Shown here: positions 26,321 through 41,600 of the stretch, piece by piece
How the letters are laid out: each line of letters starts with the position of its first letter
Position numbering within the stretch: position 1 is the stretch's first letter
Source of the DNA: Cyanoderma ruficeps
Lineage: Eukaryota; Chordata; Aves; Passeriformes; Timaliidae
NCBI GenBank assembly: GCA_008694505.1
Contig: VZDJ01007749.1
Location: forward strand, 6,783,457 to 6,847,456
Direction of reading: 5' to 3'
Length of the DNA stretch: 64,000 nt
Notes under the pieces: generated by a model
Told to the model about the DNA's origin: nothing
Database searches by the model: none
The model's input: the letters and a program-made list of their open reading frames with translations, nothing else
Program-made: the position numbers and the translations under genes

Positions 26321-26538
26321 TTTGTCCTATTCCTTTCCTAGGCTTGGTGTACCAGGTTCCTCCTGCCCATGGAGGCTCAGAGCACTCCCCTCTCTGACCA
26401 GGTACTTTGCAGCTCTTTGGAGCCACTCTGTCCCTTTGTGCCTCAGGCTCATTCTGCAGTTGCTGAGCATGGCACTTGTTGCCCTGCCCAGAAGTTGGAA
26501 TTAGACTGAAAAGATGGTTCCCTGTGAACAAAGATAAC

Positions 26539-26544
26539 TTTATT
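26539..26544 (-). terminator. poly(A) signal AATAAA of acrosin-like gene B
   Basis: AATAAA on the minus strand, 168 bases past the stop codon, in the same position and local context as in gene A. Confidence 0.75.
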
Positions 26545-26711
26545 TCAACAACTAAATCAACTCAAGTGTTTGTGTGCACACAGGAGAGGAGTGTGGTCAG
26601 GACAGAGCAGGGTTTTGACCCCGAGGCTGCCTTTGGATCAGCAGGCATTGCCCCAGCAGGAAATGGTTGTGGTGCACTGCAGCCTGCCCTGGATCCTGCC
26701 TGTCCTGCTGC

Positions 26712-28925
<2,214 letters not shown>

Positions 28926-29110
28926 GACTGCCAGAGGAACGTGTCAGCTGCAAGCACTGAGGGCTCCGTGCAGCAGCACAGCCACAGTGCCCGCAGTAGC
29001 CACGCTGCCCGTGGTGCCCTCGGCCCCGGGGCTGATGTCACAGAGGGGTGGGTTCCGTGTTTGGGGTACTGTGGGGGTCTGTGCAACTGGGGCCCACTGG
29101 TGGAGGGGCA
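28926..29110 (-). promoter_or_regulatory. proximal upstream region of gene B with CRE-like site
   Basis: Conserved with the region upstream of gene A, including a TGACATCA (minus strand) at 29033-29040, about 110 bases before the ATG. Conservation in both copies fits a shared germ-cell promoter, but could also simply reflect recent duplication or conversion. Confidence 0.4.
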
Positions 29111-29127
29111 CCATTGAATCCATGAGC

Positions 29128-29480
29128 CATAGAATGGTTTGGTGTGGAAGGGACCTTGGAAATCACATAGTTCTGACTTCCTGCCATTGGTAGTGATGGA
29201 TAGTTTGTACTGGAGAAGTTTGCTCAGAGCCTGGCTCAGAAGCTGTCCTTGAACACTGAGGGATGTGGCAACCACAGCTGCTGGGGGAATGCGTACCAGT
29301 TCCTCAGTATCATCACAATCACGAACTCCTTTCCAGTATCCCATCTAAAGCTACCCTCTGTCACTGTAAACCATTGTCCCTTGTCCTATCAGTAGCTGCT
29401 GTTGTAAGAAGGCTCCCTGCAGCTTTCTTCAGGTCCCTAATCTTGCCAGATGTGGTTGTGCAGGCCCTGGGTCAGGCAGT
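29128..29480 (-). mobile_element. CR1 LINE fragment, minus strand, uninterrupted copy
   Basis: Starts with ATAGAATGGTTTGGTG and AAGGGACCTTGGAAATCACA, the reverse-complemented CR1 3' end. It runs through CAACCACAGCTGCTGGG to CTTGTCCTATCAGTAGCTGC. It is the duplicate of the split CR1 at 21633-21776 and 22395-22590, so the CR1 insertion predates the acrosin duplication. Confidence 0.88.
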
Positions 29481-29541
29481 GGCTGTCTCCTGTCATTGCA
29501 TGCTAATATCCCACAGGAAAACACCTAGCATGCCATCACAT

Positions 29542-30204
29542 TGTTATGAATAAGGAGTAGTGACTGGCCTATGCAAATGAGGAGGAGTTATTAAGTATGG
29601 TAGGGAGAAATTCTGTTAAGGTTTACAGTTCTTTTGATATGTACTTGTGTTGTTGCAATATGGTTTTAACTCTTTTCTGTTCTCCCCTCTGCTTTTGTGG
29701 TTACCGCCTGGCAGCTCTGGCTGACAGGGCTGTAAATACATGGTGGGGAGGGCGTGTACTGGCCCCTTGTAAGAGGTGGCAGGGAGTTGGTGACACTTGT
29801 TGTTGGGAGGCCTGCCAGGGTAACATGGCACCACCAATCAGGACGCAAGAAGGGCTCCACCACTGAAAGGCATAGAAGGACTGACTGACAGGCCTTGGGA
29901 GGAGTCAACTTGACATATAAGGAAGAGGCCATGGACCCTCGGCGGAGCCAAGTATACATATATGGGCAAGGCACGGACTGTGGCAGGTGCCAGAAGGGCA
30001 TATAAAGACTGCTTGTGAATATTAATGAGGCTGATGCTGTTCTCAGGCATATAAAAAGTGGGGACACCATTTTGTGAGCTGAGCTTCTGGCGGGCAGAGT
30101 CTCACTGCGCTCTCAGTGCTGTCCGTCTTTGCTTTGTAATTTTAACGGGTTCTAATTAAATTTTATTTACTCATTCCAGCCCAGGGTTTGAGTCATTTAT
30201 AACA
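29542..30204 (+). mobile_element. probable solo LTR, plus strand
   Basis: The termini form an imperfect inverted repeat, TGTTATGAAT at the left and ATTTATAACA at the right. Internally there is a TATA box (TATAAAA at 30050), then an AATTAAA polyadenylation signal at 30154, spaced as in an LTR U3-R-U5. Flanks are ACAT on the left and ACAG on the right, a near-match but not a clean target-site duplication. No retroviral coding sequence was recognised beside it. Family assignment is not attempted. Confidence 0.7.
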
Positions 30205-33200
30205 ACAGCTTCTTTGAAATTGCACTGCCTCCTTGCTCTCTGCAGCCTTTTTCCCACAAGATTCTTCCCAAAACAGACTCACTCCAGAACAGGGCTTCTA
30301 CAGGAAGCATGTGTGCACTTGGGTAAAGAGCCAATCCAGTCACAGCCACAGTGGGTGATTAGGGAAGTGCCTAAAACGGTATCATTCCTCCTGCAAAAGG
30401 TGCAGTGAAATGCAGGTGCAGCACAGTCTGAGCTGGTCACATCAGCCACAGAAATGCCCTCTGCCAGTCTCCCTTCTCCTTGTCCTGGACTGGTTGCCAT
30501 AAAGTGGACAATGGTGCCATCACCCCATTGCAGAGGAAGTGAGGATCTAGCCAAGCCAATTTTGTTAGTGTCACCTATAGTGATATTGGCTGCCTTGAAC
30601 TCAAACAGAGTAAACATGGAATAATCTTGGTAAAACTCCATAGTTTGTGTATATGGAAACCTCTTGTTCCCTTGTTTTCCAGACATAACTGTAATTTACC
30701 ACACTTGGATAGTGAACATTTAAGAAGCAAGAGGAATAAAGTAAAAGAAATTTAAAATGAAAGTTAATTTAATTAGAAATTGTCCTATTATTTTAACTGA
30801 AGTGTTCAATTTCAATTCCAACTACAAGAAATTTACTCTCCGAGGGTTCATGTGTGTTCAGGTAATCAGCTAAAAATTACAGCAGAGGAGACTGGGTGAA
30901 AGGAGTAACACATCCACTTCTTTCTCTGACAGTGAACTCGTTGTCAAGAACAAGCACCTGGGTGTTGACTCCAGAAACCCCCACATCCTCTTACCTGTTG
31001 TGCCCATCAGCAGACTCACAGAGATGAGTATCCATCACACTGCAGATTGACTGATGGCTGATGGAAAACCATCCCCAGAGTCATGCCTAGTCTGAGTTCT
31101 CCAGTTGTTTCCCCACTGACAGAGTGTCTGTTTCTGAGGATCACCTTCCATGAAAGAGAGATGTTAATGAGAGGCCTCTGGAGACCAAGGCTGAGAAGGA
31201 CCTGGGTTTCAGGAAACACGGTCTCATAAGATTAAACACAGTGTGAACGGATTTGGTGTTTAACATTTGAAAGAGAAGGTAGAAGAGAGCTGTGAAAAGC
31301 CATTTTAATATAGACAAGAATGCTCCTTAAAAGAAAGATTAATTACAGTTTGCAGCTCATAATGCAGTGAACTTAAGATGGGAGCTTGGCCATGTTATGA
31401 AAATACACGGCTACCTTCTTAGATGAGAGCTGGAGAAAAGCATTTCTTCATTTATTGAAGTTCAGTGTTTCAAAATGATTTTCTTAGGAGAATGTGTTTG
31501 TAAAGGTTTCATCAGTCTATTTTTTCTCCAGAGCTACTAAACATATAGGGTAATTGGATGAGGAGTCAACATATTGTAGTCTGTGTTTTGGAGGCAATTT
31601 GCATAGGTTGTCAGAATGTGCCTTTTATTACTTCACGACTAGATTTATAGAATAAACTATAACCAGAGGGAGTGTAATCATTGGGACTGTTAGTCTCAGT
31701 CCATTATTTTGTGGTGCTTTCCTGACTCACTGAAAGATAGTGGGTGTCTTCATATTCAAGGGTATGCTGAGTGTCTGAATTGTCTCCTCTGTACCTCAAG
31801 CAGAATAGTTCTGGCCAATATCCCAATATCCTGCAGTTACAAGTTCACCCCTTCAGAAGGTATCTTGCTGTTAAAGAAAGTACAAGAAGAAGCAAATGTG
31901 TTTCATCAGAGAGAACTTCAATCTATGAGACTAGAGTGGCTTGATTTGGGCTTTGACTTGCCCAGCATACTTCTTTGGTCACACAGAATTCTTCAAGTCC
32001 TAATGTATCAGAAAGAATGCTTGATCTATCAGAAAAAGCAAAGAATAGCTTCTAAACTTGCTTCTGTGATTCCATATCAGACTGGGAGCACTGATTAATA
32101 AAAACCTATTTCTGCTTCCAAAATCAAGGCTAATAGCTCCTGAGAGCAGCTTGAAGAGCCACTCACAGGATACCGCTATGGCACAGCATGTTTGTGCTCA
32201 AGGAAGTGATGGGCACAGAAATCAATAAAAAAACCAAAAACCACAAACTGGATTCTTTCTGTATGAAAAAGCTTCAGCAAACAGTTAACCACTGTCCAAC
32301 AGAAGCTGATGTTCTCCAAATTCAGAACAGCTGCCCACTGTGAATGTTTACATTTTTGATATTTAGTTTTTGATACATGGTTCTGACATACAAATGATAA
32401 AAGATAATTCCTGCAGCCAAAAGCAGCCCAGCTTGCAACAATGTCCTTTTCATTTTTGGCAGAGAACATTTTACAACCCAACTGAAAAGCTGGAGTGTAT
32501 TTGGATGTCTCTTTTCAATCATGATTGGGCAGATGTTCATAAGGGAGACAGAGCTACAAAGAATGTTTTCCTCTCCTGAATTTTAGGACTGTGCCCAAGA
32601 AAGTGCCAAATTCACATGGTTCCAGTTGACTGTCCTGAAACGTTCTAAAACTTTCTAGTATATTCTTGAAACCTTAGGAAAGTCATGAATTCTCAGCTTT
32701 GTAGCTCTTCACCTATCGGGCATGGAGACTGCTATTCTGCACCTAATGCTTTGAGAGAAGAGATAAATGGAGAGCATTCCCAGGTTACTTAAGCATTTCA
32801 GCTGCACACACATAACTCTGTAAGTTGATGACTATTTTGGTATTTATGGTACTAACTGCTTACATGTGGGTGGGGGTGGTAGAGTCTAAATGCAATTGTG
32901 TTAGAAATACTGAATATTATTTGCAAAGCAGACTCTGGGTCATGTAAGCTTTTTTTTTTTTTGCATATGCTTGGATATGATTAATATGAATGGTCTTTTA
33001 CTACAAAGTTAGTTATGCTTTTGTTGCACAATCTGCTTTCTTTCCTTTAATATTTGTTTGAGGTCATTGCAAATAGTTTTCTTGGAAAAAGCTTTATGTC
33101 TGTGTTGTCTTTCAAATTCTGAAAAGTTTTGTGCTACCCAAGTTGTACAAGATGGCATGTTCTTCACTTATTTTGGGGAGAAATAACAAATTTTGACTTA

Positions 33201-36200
33201 CTGATACCTCCATATTTCCAATGTGGATGTTTGAAGGACAGCTGTGAACACAATTGCTTCAGATTCAGCATGGAAATTAAAAAGAAAAAAATCTGTCCTA
33301 ACAGCTTTTGCTGAACAATCTGCTACTTATTTAGTTTGATGTTTGTGGGAAGACAGATAGAGATAGTGCTGAAAGCAATTGTGCCCCTGATATATTGCAG
33401 CTATGTTAATTACCAAAGAGTGGGAACAGTCTTGCCCTCACAGCTATGGGTGTGATAAAAGAGTGAGTGAGTGAGTTAGTAGTAAGTTAGGGAGTCTGTT
33501 GACTGTACTGTGAGGGGGAAAGGACAGGTGCTTGTGCTAGGGACAGGAAGGAGTGAGCTGGAGCTGCAGAAGGAAGAGAGAAGGAGATAAAGAGCTAGAG
33601 CCATCAGAAGCTACATAGAAATGGTATGAGGGACTTTTAGATAACAAGGTGCTGATGCTTGAAGCCTTCTTTGGTGTCACTTGTACGTTCTCTGTTAGAT
33701 GTTGACAAGTTAGCCTAATTTCCCAGCTGGAAGATGTAAGTAGTCTTGAATGAGGAGCATTGTTTGGAAGTTATACTTTTAAATATTTCTATAGTGGCTG
33801 ATTTTTTTTTTCAGTGATTTCTTCCAGAGATGGAGCCATGAAATGTAGGCATAGTAAAATATTTAAGATTGCATGTGGCTTTTTATTTTGAGAAATGCTG
33901 AGTTTGGTGAGTCATGACAGGGATGATACTGACCAAAACAGGGTAGCTGACTACATTGCTGGGGTGATACCTGAGGATCTTTGCTAATATTAAGGTATAT
34001 CACAATTCTCCTCCCCAGCATGGGCTTGCCAGAAAACTTTGAGAACAATGCTGAGTCTTCCAGGCTTTCAGTAGCTTGTCTGGGAATCATTACCTGGTAT
34101 TTCTGGAGGAAGCGGAATTTCTTTAAAGACTTTACTGACCTTGACTTCTAGAAGTTCTTTGTTTGTCACACATCTAAAGTAGCTCTCCTCTGGAGATCTG
34201 TGAGAAAATGGGGTGAGAGAGGAGGGAAAAAATCGTTAATTGCTTTGCTTCTCATAGGTAAAATATTTTTTTCTTTAAGAAAGGACCAAAGCAACATAGA
34301 AAAAGAGACACTGAAAACTTCTATTTGAAAAAAAAGAAGATATGGTTGAAATTTTATTTCATATTGGAATTGGATTGTACTCGATGTATTTTCCGAGCAG
34401 TTCCAACTGTCTGTAAGCATGGAAGGGCTGGGAAAAGTTACATTACAGGGCCCGTCTATTTATTTTTGCTGTCTTTTATTAAACTGCATCCTTCAAATAC
34501 TAATGTAGACCAAGAAAAAGAATTATTTGCTACACAAGTGATTATACTGGTTTGCCAAGTATGTTTACGCTGTCCTTTTGTTACATGGCAAGATAATACA
34601 GACATCCTGATTGTTGCTACTTCTCATGTCTGTAGCAGGGTGTTACTCTGCATGATTTACAACTTGAGGCTCAGGCATTCCAATAGATGCGTGAAGATAT
34701 TTTAAAGAGGAAAAAAGTTAATTGCCAACTCATTTATGAACATAGCTTTCACCAGAAATATGGCTGGATTAAGTAGAGTTCAGGAAACTGTGATCTTTTG
34801 TGTATTTTTTTGGGACACTCGGGTGCAGTTGTGACAAGCATAAAGTTAAAGATTCAGTTTTCTTGACGTTTGCATGGAAGCTGAATGTGACTTCCTGGCT
34901 TCTATAGCTTCAGTTCTTCAGGTTCATTCACATTTCAGCTGAGTAATGTTATTCTGCATTGTCTAATAATGCCCATACACTACACAAAGAGCTGCAAAGC
35001 AGTCCTAGCAGAAGCAGGCTTTGGGTTTGCATTAGTCAGGTGGTCTGAAGCATATTTATTCATATTGTGCCAGTGTAAGATGAGAGATGCAGTGCATGAT
35101 CTACTCTGCTCTTGTACTGAAGAACAAGTGTCACAATCCTTGTTGTCTGTACTGTAGGTAAAGAAACATACAGATTTGACTTGAGCAATAAGGGATAAAT
35201 TTTGAATGTTAAGCTTGGCATTCCATGGTGCAAATTGAAAAAAAAGGGAGAAAAAGTAAACAATTGTTAATGAGAGGGTGATGCCTGTGGGAAACTTCTC
35301 TAGAAACTGGAAAAAAAATTTGCTGTAGGTGATTCTTCTGTTGGGGTTTGGAGAATTCAGGAGTACAGTAAGAGTGTGTGTGTGTACCTAAAAAGTATTT
35401 CTTCACAGTTTTGAGGTGAGGGAGTAGAAGAAAAAAAAGTAAAACAAATGGATGGAGTTATTTTGGAAGTGAGACATTTCCTATGGTATTTGTTTTCTGA
35501 GCAAGTGAAATATTTCTTCACATTTTTGTCATGAGTTTGGAACAATTTGTATCTTCTTCATGCTTTTATTTTTCCATAACCTGTATATATGATGTGATTT
35601 TTCTTTTAATTTTATTAAAAGTATATTTAAAGCATACTTCAGTAAAAAATGGAGATAAAAACTTGTAGTATTTTATTCAGTTTGCTGGTTTTGTCCACAT
35701 ATGACTGTGTATATGCACATATGTAAAAGGTTAATGGATTATCTGGATTTTCCAATATCACACTGTACATTTTCAAGCATATTTTAAGGTTCAACATGTC
35801 TCTCACATTCTGTCCCAAAGCCATAGAGATGTCTTTGTCTAAAGATGTGTACGCATTTATGGAGGGTGTGAAGTTTTTTACAATTTCCTTGGAAACCCAA
35901 CAATATTTACATCACCACAATTTTCTTATGCAATAAACATTTGCTGTTCAGCTGGCTGGGACATCCCTAATCTCTTCCTTTGAGCTGTGTGCCTGGGATA
36001 GCCGAGATTTTTGAACTGTTAGATGCATGGACAAAGGGCCTGTTGGTTCTCTGTAAAACCGTGTAAATTTGTTTATTTCATGGACATGCAAGCAAGAATT
36101 ATCTGTGGTTCTATAAAAATTTTGTCAGGGGTGCTTATGAGAAACCAGGAACATTTCCCAGGCAAAATACTAAATCTGTGGCTTTTCTTGCTGCTGTTTC

Positions 36201-36589
36201 ATATTTCCTTAAGAAGTCTTCCCAACTCCTTCGAATCTTTTCCCTCAGTTGCTGAGAGCTGCTTCGGATTTTCACCCACGCAGTTTTTCTGGTTTTCAGA
36301 GTTAGTTCTTTGAAAAGATGTTCCTGGCTTTTATAACAAAGTATATGACCGAAGGATACAGTCAAACAAATGTGGAAGGACGTTCTGGTTCAGCTCACAC
36401 AAGGATGGTTGTGTGAGTTCAGAAGAGCCTTTCAGGAGTGAGTGACCTAGGCTGTAAGTGTTTCTTTTCTGCCTTAGGATCCAGGCTGGATTATCATGTA
36501 TCGAAGAGCTCCAGAAGTTCATGGTGGTGCTGTGCCTGCTGGTTTGTTGCTGTGTCAATATATGTTACTGACCCCACACTATCATCGTC
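30205..36589. other. long AT-rich stretch, no gene recognised
   Basis: The largest open frame (minus 30279-30686, 135 codons) has no recognisable domain. A short simple repeat lies near 33459. I see no transposon ends, tRNA or splice-consistent exon set. Confidence 0.45.
33459..33476. repeat. short GAGT microsatellite
   Basis: About four GAGT units followed by degenerate TTAGTAG sequence. Confidence 0.7.
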
Positions 36590-36823
36590 TGGACCCAACT
36601 TCTTCATGATCTGTGGACCAGTGACAGGACCTGAGAAAATGGCCTGGAGCTGTGTCAGGGGAGGTTGAGAATTAGACATTAGGAAAAGCTTCTTCACCTA
36701 GAGAGCGTTTGGGTACTGGAAGTGCACACAAGCCTGAGAGAGTTCGTGGAGCATTTGGACAATGCTGGGAGGTGGATTTCAGTGACCCTTGTGGGTTCCG
36801 TCAGGATAATCTATGAATCTATG
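36590..36823 (+). mobile_element. CR1 LINE 3'-end fragment, plus strand
   Basis: TGTGTCAGGGGAGGTTGAGA, AGACATTAGGAAAAGCTTCT, CATTTGGACAATGCTGGGA and a terminal CTATGAATCTATGA are the 3' end of a CR1 subfamily different from that of the 15.7 kb copy. It is 5'-truncated and inactive. Confidence 0.9.
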
Positions 36824-36954
36824 AGCACTTTATGCTGTGAAGGAAAAGGCAGTAAAATGTTTTCTGTAGGGAAAATATTTCGGTTTTTGAGACACGAAGG
36901 AGGGGATGTGTATCTCACCTGGCAGAGTACTGATCCCAGGGACTGCGGGATGCC

Positions 36955-37130
36955 ACAAACACACTGACACGAGATGACGTCCCCAAAGAGAAGGGTGGGC
37001 TTGAAGCTCTGCCAAAGCCGGCAGGACGAGCCCGAGCGGCCGCGGGAGGGCGGCAGAACCTCAGGAACGGAGAGACCCCGCTGGCAAACAAGTCCGGCAA
37101 CAGGAGCTACTCACAGGAGTCGGTACGTCC
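36955..37130. promoter_or_regulatory. small CpG-rich patch
   Basis: About 14 CpGs in some 170 bases, including GCGGCCGC at about 37038, in an AT-rich region. The plus strand ends in a donor-like CG/GTACGT at 37123, and a CRE-like TGACGTC occurs near 36974. It lies about 130 bases past a CR1 3' end. It could be a promoter or first exon of an unrecognised transcript, or a decayed GC-rich element. No protein family was recognised on either strand. Confidence 0.3.
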
Positions 37131-38625
37131 CACAGACAAAACAGGAGATAAGCTCAAATTCGACTTGCTTTTGCTCTTATTTCCATGGGTCATTCTTTAA
37201 TTATGTCCGTCCAGATTAGTCTGTAAGGTCCTTGGGGTAGGGACTTGTCTAAACGATGAATTGCTAGGCACACCTGTGGCACTCTGCATTTAATTAACTG
37301 CTGTAATTATCGTGCTTGTAAAGCACCCTTACTTGACATTGCTATTGGACAGCTACTGCCTGTATCTGAATGTGACTGTGTCAGCCAGCCTGGGACCTTG
37401 AATCAAAAACTGAAGGAGGCTAAGACCTCACTGATTAACGTGGTTTATTGCTTTGAAACATTTGTAGAAGGAAGCCAAAATGTTACCCATTTAAGCTTTC
37501 CCTCGAAGTACTTCCTGGACAAGAACAATCAAACTGGCTAGGGATTAATGCTTCTCAACTGAGAGATTTGGGAGAACCAGATCCTAACCAGGTTCTATGG
37601 GTTATAACTACTTATTAAAACCAGAAAGAAGTGCATTAGCAAGGGCTCCTGTGAGATGTTGGCAAGTTTCTAATCTATTTCACCCTCTTGTAAGATGCTT
37701 ATCAAGAGTGGGTAAGGTGTCTAGGGGCATGGCCTTCCACAGATGCTGATCTTCCATGTACTGCTTCCCTGGCACTCAGTGATGCAATTCCCCCTGTTCA
37801 AAGGTGCCATTTTTGCAGCACAGGAGTCCTGAGCTCTTGCAGGGGGATAGCAGGACACTGCTGGTTGGTTCCACGGCTGTCAGCAGAGGAAATGTTCAAA
37901 AGTAAATTTACACCAAGAATGTGTGTGGATTAACATCGCAGAAAACCAACACAGGCATGTGTGTACTTGTGTGTGTAAAGCCCCATCCCATGGTTTCAGG
38001 GAAAGGAGGGTGTTTACTTCAGAAAGCACACTGGTACTAGTAGGAGCCGGCCTGGCTGCATCAGGCTTGCAGTTAAGAGCTTGAAAGCAGCACCTAAAGG
38101 GGTGGTCAAACTTTCTATCTGAAAGGGGTTGTTTGGGGCTGCCTGGGTTATTTGCTTTCTTTATCTCCAGTGGAAAAAGCAATACCTCAACAGGCCCCTA
38201 AAAGGAGGAAGCAGCCCAGGTAATCCTCTTTGCAGCTGAGCACCTCAATTGCTTAACTACAGGATCAGTGTCCTTCTTCCTCTCATGAGTTTTACCTTCT
38301 TGGCTATCCACTGAGACACCTTCAAAAGGAGAATAGACTGGGATCACATCTGGTTTATTAATACTCTGTGCTGAGGTGAAAGCTGGGAGCGGGGATGCCA
38401 TGGATTTGCCTCCCCCTTGGGTTGAAGGGTTCCTAGGCCTGTGCCTTAGTGCCCTTTCCCCATCTGGGGCTTGGCATGGGCATTTTATGCACCATGGGTC
38501 CAGCCAGAACATTTATTCTGGCACTAAAGAGACCATGCCCTATACTTTAGCTCAGATGCTACATCTCATCAGTCATCCTGAATCTAAATGATGCTCTACT
38601 GATAATTTTGGGCTGAAGAGGTCAT

Positions 38626-38671
38626 GCATATATATGTATATTCATACATATGTGTGTGTGTGCATATGTGC
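38626..38671. repeat. TA/TG microsatellite
   Basis: Alternating purine-pyrimidine sequence: (TA)n, degenerate TATTCATACATA, then (TG)n. Confidence 0.8.
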
Positions 38672-41600
38672 ATTGATTCAGAAAGGCCAGTGAACCTGTG
38701 GTGGCCCATTGATACCAGACAGGCTTTGTCTCATGGATGTGCTTAAGCTTTTCAGCTCTCCTGGGAGGTAGGTTGGTGTTACTCCCATTTTAAAAATGAG
38801 GGTTTGACTTCCTCTGAAAGGTTCCAGCAGAGCCTAACTATGTAGAGAACAGAGCTGTGTGTTGTCCTCATTCTGTGCACCCCATTTTGGCATCCCCTCT
38901 GTGTCAAGGCCAGAGGCCAAGCTCTGCAGCTCTCCCAAGCACATTGAACTCAACAGCATCAAACACTTAGGAGATCACAATTTGGTCCTAAATATGCAAA
39001 AGATTTAAATGACTGATTTGACACACCAAGACGAGAGAGGGACTTCTGAAAAATAACAAAAGGTTGTGAAATTGCTAAAGGATTAAGTTGTTTGAATCAT
39101 TGTTCCAGCTTTATTAAAAAAAAGGTATAAATTAATTTCTGTTGTTAGTGGATCTCAAGCTGCCAATTTCTGAGCTTTCACAGCCTTTGATGTGATTCCA
39201 ACTTTCTATGATGTAAGTGGATTATTTTTTCCTTAATTCTGAAGAGGCCATTTCCCTCCCAGCCCCCTCCAGTAAAAGGTCGCAACAATCAGATTCAAAC
39301 CAAACACTGACTTTGGCTCATTGTGAGTATTAACCCACTCTCTGCAGTGGTTTATTTATCATATGCTGCTTTTGAGACTTGAGTATAAGGGGAAGATACC
39401 AGTGGTAAACCACTATTTTAAATAAGTGATCCTAAAACACACAATGGACCTTGCAGTCCAGTTCCAAACTGCATACATAAAGAACAGTTAATCCATCCTT
39501 TAAATACATCCAACTTTGGGTTGGAATATGGCAGCTTTTTAGCATACAGAGCAGCAAAACACAATTTAGACTGCAGCATGAGGAATAGTTTATCCAACAA
39601 AAAACAGAAGGGAAATGTAGGCAGGAAGAATGCAATTATGTACCTGGACTTAATCCAAGACACCTGAGCTGACATTTCTGATTTTGCTGAAACAGCCCCA
39701 GCACCCTTAAATCAGGGCATACAGTCAAGACTATGGCACCTTGTGTGGTGGCAGAGACTTCCAGTGGTACCAGGGTCCTTCCTGTGGATGTGGATAAGCT
39801 GGATCACTGCAGGTTCAGAGGAAGACTTCTATCTACTGAATTTTTAGTGTTACAGGCTGTACACTTCTAGCATAGTAATATCTCTGGCAAGACAAATACA
39901 CTGGATGAAAGTTGCTAAAATCACATCTCAGACAAGTGTGGTTGAAGATATTGGTGTGTATCTGGGACCAAAAATAATACAGCCTTTAACAAAGAGTTTC
40001 AGTAACAAGCTTTGTATTTTCTCCATTTTGCACTGGCTGTACTTCCTTATGAGGCGTCCAGCACCTTTTAAATTACGGTGGTAACCAATGTCCTGAAGGG
40101 TCTGGTGAGGCATCCAGGAGCAGGGAGATGCAGAGAACTTCCTATGGGCACTAAGGAAGGCAGGGCTGTGGGGGCATGGACACACATCTCTTTTGGTAAC
40201 TGTCACACACTGCCTTGTACCATGGGCAGGAGCTTGGCTGTTGTCCAACCTAAAGAGTGGTTTAATTTCAATTGCAATGCACCAGACTCCTACACCTGAA
40301 ACTCTTAGAACACACCATCTCCTTTGCCTCGCATAGCTCTAAGTTTGTCCTATCATGGAAAATTTGGGGAAATGTTCCACTGGCTTCTCCAGTATGAGCT
40401 TTCTTGCAGGTGTGCTGAGGATCATCTGGTGCTGCTCTGGCAGGTTTTATTTTTATTCTCTTCTGTTCTGCAAGCAGCATCTTTAGGTTTTCTGAATTAA
40501 TTGCAATGTTGCTATCAGAAGCAAAACAGTGATTTGTAAATTTGGGTGTTTAGCTCTTATAAATGCCTTATCAGAAGGTTTTAATGAGCAATCAAATCTC
40601 TTTACTTGAGACTCACTAGTGATTCTTTGATTGCTCTACTGTTGCTTAGAAGAATAGAGTACACAGGCTGTGAAACCAGTACTGCTGGAATAAATACATG
40701 CTTAATTTTGGGGATGGCTATGAATTACTTGTAAGGAAAATGTTTTCTTTGAATAAGCATTTAATGAAAGAACTTGAAAGTTGAACAGATAGAATTAATT
40801 TGTGTAGTCTTGGGCTAACTTTTACAGGCAATTGAAATCTGAAATTTTATGTTGAATATGTGTTCAGCATTTGCTTACAGGATGTTTTCCTTCTAGGAAA
40901 AAATTGTTTAATCTCGCATCCAGTATGCGCTAGATGGCACTGTTTTATAGCGTGTGCAGCTGTCATTTGTACTGCAACTGAGTTTATTTCTCAGCAGGGA
41001 AAGTCAGTGCTTGGATAGTTGCTACACTTGAGATACTGATAAACAAAGTATCTTTCACAGGATCTGATTGCTGTTGTTTAATATACATATTGGCTTAAAG
41101 TAAAATACTGAAACAACTTTGGTTAGGGATTTTGGCCTGGATTCTGGAAATGAGGTCCACAGCTAAAGCTTTAAATTACAACAAAACCAAAATCAAGTAA
41201 CATTTTTAGGAGATTTATTCAGGCTTTGAATTCTTGCAAGCCTCCTTAGTCCCTTGTCTGAGACGTCCTGGAAAATATGCAGAAGCATGACACCAGAGAC
41301 AAGGGAACCTCTTAGACATGCATACAGTACCCTGTTTACACCCGGACACTGGCTCATTATCATCACCAGACCCTGGATTTGGCCTGAAATATACAGCATA
41401 AACATGTCCTGCCTGACTGTGTAACTTCATCGCTCTCATCTGTAAAATGAGGATTTCTCCTTTTCCCCCTCTTATTGGATTAGGCTGTAAATCACAGCTA
41501 TGCTCAAGTTTCCCTGTTTTTGGCTGGGGCCTCAAGGCTGCTATTACTATGAATAATGCTATGTCTTCATAATGTATTATGGTCCCAAAATAGCAATGAG

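Noticed and set aside
30279..30686. 135-codon minus-strand frame with several cysteines
   Set aside because: Considered as a retroviral remnant because it lies beside the solo LTR, but no gag, pol or env motif is visible and Cys spacing matches no known knuckle.
41215..41535. 106-codon minus-strand frame
   Set aside because: It overlaps the possible MIR relic and has no domain. It is probably non-coding.
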